Assembly (NCBI GenBank): GCA_947846985.1
Contig: CANTUZ010000001.1
Coordinates: forward strand, 2,170,001 to 2,234,000
Direction of reading: 5' to 3'
DNA length: 64,000 nucleotides
Source of the DNA: Fratercula arctica
Taxonomy: Eukaryota > Chordata > Aves > Charadriiformes > Alcidae
The notes beneath the pieces are model-generated. The model saw nothing but the letters and a program-made list of their open reading frames with translations. It was not told the origin of the DNA and searched no databases. Shown here in pieces: positions 57,030 through 64,000 of the stretch (within the stretch, counting starts at the first letter, position 1; every line of letters starts with the position of its first letter). The translations under genes and the position numbers were made by a program.

Positions 57030-58623
57030 ATGGAGGTTGCTCATTTATGGCAAGGATAGGCAGTGTATGCTGAAGCCGCCTTTAGAGGAAGCAAACAAAT
57101 GAGAAGGAGATCTGTAAACTGGGACTTCTTCTTTAAAACTTGCCACAGGTGCCTTTGCTGTGGAATTTTAATGTCACTTTGTCGCTCATGCGTGGTCCTC
57201 TGGAGCCTGGCATTGCTGACCTGCAGGATGTCACAACGCTTCTGGGGGCTTGTGGGAAGGAAGAGCCAGAGCTGGGATGGAGATGAGCACCCTGAATTTC
57301 ACATGCCAAAGCGAATGAAAGATAATAATGAATCCAATCTTTGAATGAGCCCAAATAAACCCTTCCCCTCTGTCTCTGTCCACTGGATTCTTTAATCCTT
57401 CCCGCCTTGCTGCCAGCCTTTCCTCCCAGGGCAGCCCTTTGCCTGCTGACATCTCTGGTTTTTCTCTCCTGCCTTCTCATTTCTCCCCAGTAATTCAGCA
57501 TTTTGTGCTGTACTGTCATACTGAACAACCACAGCGGCCGCGTAGGAGCTCGGTACCTGGGCACCATGAATAAACTATCCCAGAAAGCTTTCCAAGATGG
57601 AAAGAGCTGTCTTAAATGCCCCATCCAACTTTTTTCTTGTCTTGTGCAGAAGAGGTCTGTGGTGAGCTTGTGTGGAGCTGTCTTGCATGTAGGCAGTAAA
57701 ATAGATATAGCTGGAAATATAAACTAACTGCTTTATTATGGCCGTTCTGAGTATGTTGACGAAGTAGCCTGGGCTAAACAAATGCATTTGAGGGCTCTGT
57801 ATGCTATTCTTTGAATTTATTTCATGAACTCCTTTACTAGTGCATCTCCTAAAGGTGTTAAAAAGAAGGGGTGAGTAGCTGGGACTCGCAGGCTAAAAGC
57901 CATTCATCAAAAGCAGCATTGCGCCAAAGAGGAGAGGGGTGAGCAGAGCTGGAAGGAATGGTTTAGAAACATTTAGAAATACATGAAAAATTAAAGGCGG
58001 CTTTAAAGTACCTACTTGAGGCAGCCCCGTGTGCTCTTCGCTTTGCACAGCCAGTTATTGCATTGTAATTTTTAAAGCAGTTTGGTTAGTGCTTCTCAGA
58101 GCTGGCGTGCGGTATATTTTCCTTGGGGAGAACATGAAATGAACACCGGCTTTCCTCCTCCTATTGATTGTGGAGATGATATTAAATTAAAATAAAGCAA
58201 GAAAACAACTTTTGATTTCTTCTGTGAGGAACCTAATAAATTTTGTTCAATGCGTTTTCATCTCATTTTCTTTCCTGCTGCATCATTGCTGTAATAAGGC
58301 CCCAAGCCCCAGCAGAGACAGGGTCCCATCGTGTGCAGATCTCTACAAGCAGAAAGCAAATGATATTTTCTTTCTGTCCCTGATGTTTTCTTATCTCCAG
58401 CAGGAAACCCATGAAGATTAGCAGCACTCAACATAAACCAACTTGCTGTTATATTTGCAGATTCAAGTTGAAGAGGCAAGACAGACATGGCAGGAGGGGA
58501 GCAGGGTCTCCAGGAGGACCAGGGATTTACAGGAGGTCTCTTAGGATATCCAGGGGGAAAATGAGAGCGGGATGCTGGGATGCTTTGGTGCTACCACTGC
58601 TTCTGAGCTCCTCCCTGGTCCTT
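57030..58623. other. Unique intron sequence
   Basis: 1.6 kb without a recognised repeat. The 163-aa minus frame at 57133-57624 has a low-complexity charged part (RQERKTRDVSRQ) and no known domain. It is treated as chance for lack of exon signals. Confidence 0.4.
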
Positions 58624-59060
58624 CACAGAATCACAGAATGATTGGGGTTGGAAGGGACCTCTGGAGATCATCTAGTCCAACCCCCTGCCAGAGCAGGGTC
58701 ACCCAGAGCAGGTGGCACAGGAACGCCTCCAGGTGGGTTTGGAATGTCTCCAGAGATGGAGACTCCACCACCTCTCTGGGCAGCCTGTGCCAGGGCTCGG
58801 CCACCCTCACAGGAAAGAAGTTCCTCCTCATGTTGAGATGGAGCTTGCTATGGTCAAGTTTGTGCCCGTTGCCCCTTGTCCTGTCACTGGGCACCACTGA
58901 GAAGAGCCTGGCCCCATCCTCCTGACATCCACCCTTTAAGTATTTATAAGCATTGATAAGATCCCCCCTCAGTTGTCTTTTTTCCAGACTGAAGACACCC
59001 AAGTCCCTCAGACTTTCTTCATAAGAGAGATGTTCTGGTCCCCTCATCATCTTCATAGCC
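58624..59060 (-). mobile_element. CR1 LINE 3' part, GAGCAGGGTCACC subfamily
   Basis: CACAGAATCACAGAATGATT, GGAAGGGACCTCTGGAGATC, CCAGAGCAGGGTCACCCAGA. The minus frame (58631-59056, 141 aa) reads [59 protein letters not shown]. Its frame is intact over this C-terminal segment, so it looks relatively young, but it is 5'-truncated and dead. Confidence 0.94.
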
Positions 59061-59847
59061 CCAAAGCCCTTGGATCCGTGCTTTGTCTTATACCCAGGGG
59101 ATGTGGGATGTGGGGACCATCATGGGGATTGCAGCTTTTGCTTTCCTCAAGAAGCTTGTTTGTGGTCATTTGGGGGATGAAGAAGAGCCAACAAACATAA
59201 ATCCTAACAGCTCAAAACCCAATAAGGTATAAAAATGTCTCACATATTTTTAAACCCAGTGGGTTTTGAGTGCTGGGAATTTTCAAGCGTGTTTTCCCTG
59301 GCACAAATTGCCCCCGGTTCTTCTACTTTCTTATCTTTTAGTATGTCCAAAAAAGGAGCAAACCACATTAATTTTCCTGCACCTTTCACATCTCTGTTTC
59401 CCCTTAAAATAGAAAGGACAAGTTTTCTTGCTGGAGGTCAGCACTTATCAAAGTTTATGAGATCAAAGTGGAAGATAGAGTAGAGCAGGGCTGGCTGCAT
59501 CTTTTCACGTCCGAAGCTATTAAAGCTTCCTTGATAGAAACGGTATTTACCCGAAATGCAATTATTCTGAAAATGACCATAACCTTCTTTCAGAACAACA
59601 AAAGATACCACAGTAAGCAAGATGCAGTCCTACCAAGCAGAAGTTAAACCCAAAAAAAAGAGAAGGAAGACCTAAATATACACTTGTCTCCATCTGCCTG
59701 AAATAACCTTTCAATAATTGGCTGGATGGAAAAGCTTACCTGAAGCCACGGTTTTCCTGTGGTCTGGAAGTGGTCTGATTTATTTCAGGCTTGTTTTTTC
59801 TGTATAAACTTCATGTTGAAAAATTTGGCCCGAGTAAAAGAGAAGGA

Positions 59848-59870
59848 TTTTTTTTTTTTTTTTTTTTTTT
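59848..59870. repeat. Poly-T tract
   Basis: Twenty-three T, an isolated homopolymer with no retrotransposon body next to it. Confidence 0.9.
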
Positions 59871-62105
59871 GCTGAATTTGTTAGTGTGTGAATGCTGCTG
59901 ATAGCTCAGAGGGCACAGATGAAACGTTTGCTGCATGTAGCCGCGCAGGACTGTTTGTCGTGGTTGTTTAGTTAAGGACTGTTATTAAGGACTACTGCAG
60001 CCGTTCATGGGATTCAGGACTTATTTGGGGGGGATTAACCAGCAGCAAAGACCACAGAACTTCTTGGTGTGCCCCAAGAAGCTATCATCTAGATCCCATC
60101 CCTAGTTGATGAGCAAGGGACTTCCCAAAACCACAGCAAACACGCACAGCCATCGGCTACTAAACTGTGTGCCGAGGAGGTAAAACCCTCTGTAGAAACA
60201 CAGTTGAGAGAATTATAGGGAAAATACGCTTCATGTGGTCAAGAAGTGAGCTGGGGTTGGTTTAACACCTCTAGCCAGATTGGTCAGGAGGCAAAGCGGG
60301 ATCATCGAGGTTGAGTAGGCAATGGGAGGACTCTGGAGCGATGAATGTCCTGGAAAATAAATGGTTATCTTCTAATGAAGCAGAGAGTAGGCAGGGATAT
60401 TTCTGATTTAAGATCTTCATCATTAATGTTCTGCTTGCAATCACTGGATCTGCAAATAGCTTTCCGAGGAGCTTCTTGATTGCTAAAAGGCTGTATATAT
60501 TCCTGAGTACGATGACAGCATAGTTTTATGTAGCCTAAAAAAAAATAATAAAAAAATCTGTTAAACTGCTGCTTATCCAACATTAACTACAGCAATTTTT
60601 AATTAACCTGATTTAGAAGCCAAATATATCACTGATGAAAATGAGAGGGTAGAACATACAGTCATTTATTCCGGTACAGTGGTCATGATTGTTGAATTAG
60701 ATTTATTCAAATGAACCTCAAAATTTTGCCGCAGTAGTCGGCTGTGTGCCGGCTGCCAGGTTTTAGAAATCTGCGTGTCGTCGAAGAGCAGTGAGCTTTG
60801 GGGCATGGGAGGGAGAGATCGCGATGTGTTTGTCTTGCTGCTCAGAAATGGGGGAGGAAAGACCCACGCTCGCTTTTATTTAATAGAGAAAAAAAAAAAG
60901 GATGGGGCGTGAATCGACTGCTAATTACCTCTTTTCAGCCTTTTTTGGCAACCAGCAGACAGCATCAGTGGAGCTTGGCGTGGAAAGACTCTCCAAGGGT
61001 CATTTTGTCTGCCGTTGGGTTGGCTCTGCTCTGGGACAACGGCCAACGAGATGCACAGATAAACCAGGGCAGCGGCCGTGGCAGTGAAGCACAGCAAAGC
61101 CAAACTCTCCGCCAGCAAAGGAAGATTAACATGTCCCGTTTGGTCTGTTGGAGGGATTTACGCAGGAGCACGTAAGAAGGGATGGAGTTAGTCAAGTGTT
61201 ACCGTTTTCAGTCGGGAAGACTTCCAAGAAATAGAGGTAGGGCAGTAAACAAAAGCAAAATGGAGCAGACCGAGGTGTGGATGTTGTCGTTTGTGGTCTT
61301 CATGGAGGACGAGAACTTCTAATGAAGTAAAAGCGTGGCGCTAGACATCTGCACTGTGTGGGGGTGCATGTAGGGACTTGGTTCTGCAGTGTACGGTGGT
61401 TTCCAAGCCTCTATGTAGCTGACTGCTTAGATAATTTCCCCTGAACTCCCTGTGACCGATCTGAGTGAAGATGATGAAAATTGAAGATGCTCTGCAACCT
61501 TTTCTAAAGTGCCCATTAAAATCTCATGTGGCTTCAAAGGGTATGAGCTGCCGTGCATGTTCCTTCCAGGTGGCCTGGCAGGTAATCGGGTCCCTCCCAG
61601 GGATGGCAGTTGTGCAGCCATGAGTGAATATAGGGGCTGGCATGTTTTCATGCAATGTCTCTGCCTTCCCTTTAGCAAGAAGCTCCGGTTAATGGATGTG
61701 CTGAGCACCGAGGACTCGGGTTGGGTGCTGAGCTCATTAGAATGCAAAGTGATGATCAAGCTACGATGGCTGCAAGCAGCCAAGGAAAACCTTTCCAATA
61801 GAGCTGTGCTGGTGGTTTTTCCTAGCTGAATTCTGCATTCCGTGTGCATATTTTCTCAGTAGTTTTCTTCAGAGCACATTAAACATTCCTGCGTTCTGCA
61901 TTCTGGGTATCATCCTCGTTTTCTGGAGGAGGAAAGATGAAATATTGATGATGTCACGTGTAGGTCTGTAGAGCAGATTTATAGTTCTTCCTATACCCTG
62001 GCCAACTGAGAATATATCTGTGCTTTACCTCTCAACTGTGCCCACGGCCTCTTTGCTCACACAGTTGTTTATTACTTCCCAGAGATGCTGTCCTCTTCTC
62101 TCCCC

Positions 62106-62147
62106 CTGTTGACAAAAGCATAATTTGTCCTTTTTTTCTCGTTGCAG
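62106..62147 (+). promoter_or_regulatory. Splice acceptor region of the FAM168A exon
   Basis: A branch-point-like TTGAC at 62109-62113 is followed by the pyrimidine-rich tract TTTGTCCTTTTTTTCTC and GTTGCAG at 62141-62147. The layout (about 35 bases between branch candidate and AG, no intervening AG in the tract) is that of an ordinary strong vertebrate acceptor. Confidence 0.8.
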
Positions 62148-62228
62148 GTTATCCGACGGGCTATCCCACTGCTGCCCCAGCCTACAACCCAAACATGTAT
62201 CCAACCAGCAGCCCCGGCTACGCCCCAG
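62148..62228 (+). CDS. FAM168A: FAM168A internal coding exon (partial gene)
   Basis: Seen: an 81-bp open segment preceded by a long T/C tract ending in TTGCAG and followed by the donor GTAAAA. A branch-point-like TTGAC lies about 35 bases upstream of the acceptor. Read with one base carried in from the previous exon, it encodes a Pro/Tyr/Ala-rich stretch that includes YPTGYPTAAPAYNPN and ends in SSPGYAP plus the first base of a codon. The exon is therefore phase 1 at both ends and a multiple of three, so skipping it keeps the frame. Known: this matches the N-terminal region of FAM168A (TCRP1), a small Pro/Tyr-rich protein linked to cisplatin resistance and reported to stabilise DNA polymerase beta. 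The paralogue FAM168B differs here (FPMGYAAAAPAYSPN-type), so FAM168A fits better. Inferred: strand and gene identity. The ATG exon was not found upstream and is presumed to lie outside the window. Confidence 0.88.
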
Positions 62229-63234
62229 GTAAAAATCTGTGTATGGAGGTGAGGTGGGGTATGTCGAAGCATGCTGCAGGATTTACCTTTCGCTGCTCAG
62301 TGTACAAAACCCAGCAGTTTCCGTGTGTTTGCCAGCAAATACTTCCCAGGGAAGAGCCTCTGTTAAGCTCTTCCCTTCCCAACTCTGCCATCAACTTCAC
62401 GCCCTCCGTTGGGAATATTTGTCTGTGTTGCAAAGTACTTTTGAGATGTGAATCTTAATACTAATCCCAGGAATTTTACAGTCCTCATCGCTGTGATACC
62501 TGCGCATTGATGGCTTTTAATATTTTCTGAATAGCACATGCTGTCTCCCCGAGATTGCCTTCCTGCTTGTCTTTCTCTCCTCCTTCCATGTCATAGATCA
62601 GAAACCGTGTCCTGGTTGATGTCTGGATCTCCCATGCCATGTCTTTACTGTCCCCCTCTTTTCTGTGGCACTGATGGACTCTGGGTCTGTCCTAGTGTCT
62701 TCTTCTTTCCAGCTCCTGCTTCTGTCCAGCTGCTGCCCTTCACACCACCCTACAATGTCTCTTCCAAAGATGCAGCAAGCTCATCTGGCCAAACTCAGGA
62801 GTTCCTCTGCCTTAGCCTTGGAGCGCTGGTTATCTTTGATGGCACCAGCTGCGCTCTTCTCCATAAAACCTTGTTTTTCCTTTGCTTTCCCTGACTGACC
62901 AGTTGTTTTCTACCTCTGCTGCAGCATGTCCATTGGGATGTATTTGTCATCTGCCTCTTCCAGCGTTCCATGAAATCTCGGCCAGGCTCTCTCCTGTATT
63001 CCCTTCTCCACTACTCCCCGTCTGTCTCTGGGAAGCCTGACTTGGATGTACAAGGTCTTCATTTTTCAGGGACGTCTTCATTTTCCACACCAGCCGTGTG
63101 CTTTTTTGCATCTTCCTTTGCAGTTCCTCTGAACCATCCTGCCAGCCAGGCTGATGGGTAACACGTTCATCATCCTCCGAGAGCCCTGCTCTCTCTGCCA
63201 TCTCCAACCTTGACAAATTCTCCTCTATCCTTCC

Positions 63235-63318
63235 AGAGAGCTGGTACAAAAATAATTTTCCCAGTCTGCTGCTTTAACCATGTCATCCCCCTCTTTGCCT
63301 CCCTCCTGTTCACCACAG
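63235..63318 (+). mobile_element. Old LINE RT C-terminal scrap (probable)
   Basis: The plus frame reads IIFPVCCFNHVIPLF, then ASLLFTT. It matches the conserved C-terminal LINE motif of the L2/CR1 clade (hydrophobic block, then (D/N)H-(V/I)-x-P-L, then usually LHWLP). The LHWLP part is degraded. It lies in a C/T-rich region (62530-63340), parts of which may be further decayed pieces. The family assignment is tentative. Confidence 0.45.
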
Positions 63319-63748
63319 CACGGACTAATGAGGTTCTATGCTTAATGAGGAATATTAGAGTTGCTCTGCTAAATCCATCACTTGCTTTTTTATGCTTTTG
63401 AGACCAAACTTGGAAACCTTTATAGAAGTCTTTTTCTTTTTGGAGTTGAAGACTTCTCTTAGGCCCCCACTCAGGAAATAATTTAACTGAAGTCAAACCT
63501 GCATTTAAGTACTTTACTGAAACCAGCCCTTTGGAAAGACCAAGTGACCTTGAGTTTTTAAAGTGCGGTTAAGTTCTCTGCTTTCAGCAAAATTACCTGG
63601 GGGACGGGAACCTCTTGGCATGACAAAGGGTGATAGAAGCCCAAGGGCTAATTACCAGTATCAAAATGTAACTTTTATCCAGAGTGAATTAAAAGAAATG
63701 TAGTATAAGAAAAAGAAATCTCCTATTTAATAGCCATCTTGAGATCTT

Positions 63749-63910
63749 GTTGCCCGGAGAAGCTGTGGCTGCCCCATCCCTGGAGGGGTTCAAGGCCAGG
63801 TTGGACGGGGCTTGGAGCAACCTGGTCTAGTGGGAGGTGTCCCTGCCCAGGGCAGGGGGTTGGAACTGGATGATCCTAAGGTCCCTTCCAACCCAAACCA
63901 TTCTGTGATT
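63749..63910 (+). mobile_element. CR1 3' end, GC-rich subfamily, about 160 bp
   Basis: GTTGCCCGGAGAAGCTGTGG, CCCCATCCCTGGAGGGGTTC, AAGGCCAGGTTGGACGGGG, the marker CCCTGCCCAGGGCAGGGGG, and TTCTGTGATTAG at its end. Its 3' UTR is nearly the same as those at 33.2 and 57.0 kb. The octamer tail is reduced to one unit. Confidence 0.93.
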
Positions 63911-64000
63911 AGAACATCATTTATTAGCTGTGGGGTTTTTAGGCTGTAGTGTGTTGTCAGAGCATTTTCTTTAAGGGATATGGTCACATAGGTCAAACGC
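63911..64000. other. Unique intron sequence at the window edge
   Basis: Ninety bases with nothing recognised. Confidence 0.4.

Larger units (their letters stand above)
1..62147 (+). other. FAM168A: Large FAM168A intron (inferred), 3' portion
   Basis: Everything upstream of the single recognised exon lacks a recognisable host exon and is filled with CR1 copies and unique AT-rich sequence. The exon has no start codon and begins in phase 1, so an upstream coding exon must exist. I found nothing in the window resembling the expected N-terminal MNPVYSP-type exon. The intron would then be at least 62 kb, which fits a gene known to be long in other vertebrates. A small unrecognised non-coding RNA or another gene inside the intron cannot be excluded. 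Confidence 0.6.
59061..62147. other. Unique intron sequence leading to the exon
   Basis: 3.1 kb with no recognised repeat apart from the poly-T tract at 59848-59870. It ends in the splice acceptor region of the FAM168A exon. The 140-aa minus frame at 61427-61849 and the 125-aa plus frame at 60798-61175 have no recognised family. Confidence 0.45.
62229..64000 (+). other. FAM168A: Following FAM168A intron, 5' portion
   Basis: The intron starts with the donor GTAAAAATC. No following FAM168A exon was found before the window ends; in particular I saw no counterpart of the short alternative EFQFLHSAY microexon of mammals. The first 1.1 kb is strikingly C/T-rich on the plus strand. It also contains an old LINE scrap (63235-63318) and a CR1 3' end (63749-63910). 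Confidence 0.6.

Noticed and set aside
57133..57624. 163-aa minus frame as a gene
   Set aside because: No recognised domain, overlapping frames in both directions, and no exon signals in the intron.
62466..62500. Possible next FAM168A microexon after CCCAG at 62468
   Set aside because: In the required phase the translation does not match the expected EFQFLHSAY segment, and no donor is placed to close it.

Overview
This is a vertebrate, almost certainly avian, nuclear window. The main evidence is about thirty CR1 LINE fragments whose 3' ends finish in repeats of the octamer ATTCTRTG instead of poly-A, plus an LTR of avian ERVL-like type. The coding-scale open frames that I can explain are CR1 reverse-transcriptase, endonuclease or esterase remnants, and there is no bacterial or operon-like organisation.

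The only host coding sequence I can support is one 81-bp exon at 62148-62228 (+). It has a pyrimidine tract and CAG acceptor, a GTAAAA donor, and phase 1 at both ends. Its translation (a YPTGYPTAAPAYNPN-type Pro/Tyr-rich segment) matches the N-terminal part of FAM168A. I did not find the upstream ATG exon, so positions 1-62147 are read as part of one large FAM168A intron, and 62229-64000 as the start of the next intron.

Layout. 1-17 kb: intron with scattered, mostly minus-oriented, 5'-truncated CR1 copies. 17.1-23.0 kb: a nested CR1 cluster. An old minus copy is split by a younger minus copy with an ATAAA flank on both sides, and abuts a nearly full-length plus-strand CR1 (18318-21518) that carries an ORF1 esterase tail, endonuclease and reverse transcriptase. 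All three are broken by stops, frameshifts and lost catalytic residues. About 1.6 kb downstream lies a 440-bp inverted, gap-free, about 98% identical copy of the internal reverse-transcriptase segment. 24.6-33.9 kb: more CR1 copies and two fragments of an ancient amniote-type repeat, one of them split by a CR1 insertion. 35.1-36.2 kb: a minus-strand LTR next to a same-strand tRNA-Lys(CTT)-like sequence with an encoded CCA. 37-60 kb: CR1 copies separated by long repeat-poor stretches, the longest being 44.1-50.0 kb. 60-64 kb: the exon, an old LINE reverse-transcriptase scrap and a final CR1 tail.

I found no convincing novel biological system. The most interesting items are structural: the inverted internal CR1 duplication, the tRNA-Lys/LTR junction, the shared inactive catalytic motif in two CR1 copies, and the nested ancient repeats. 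All alignments were made by eye. Family names come from recognition, not from a search.
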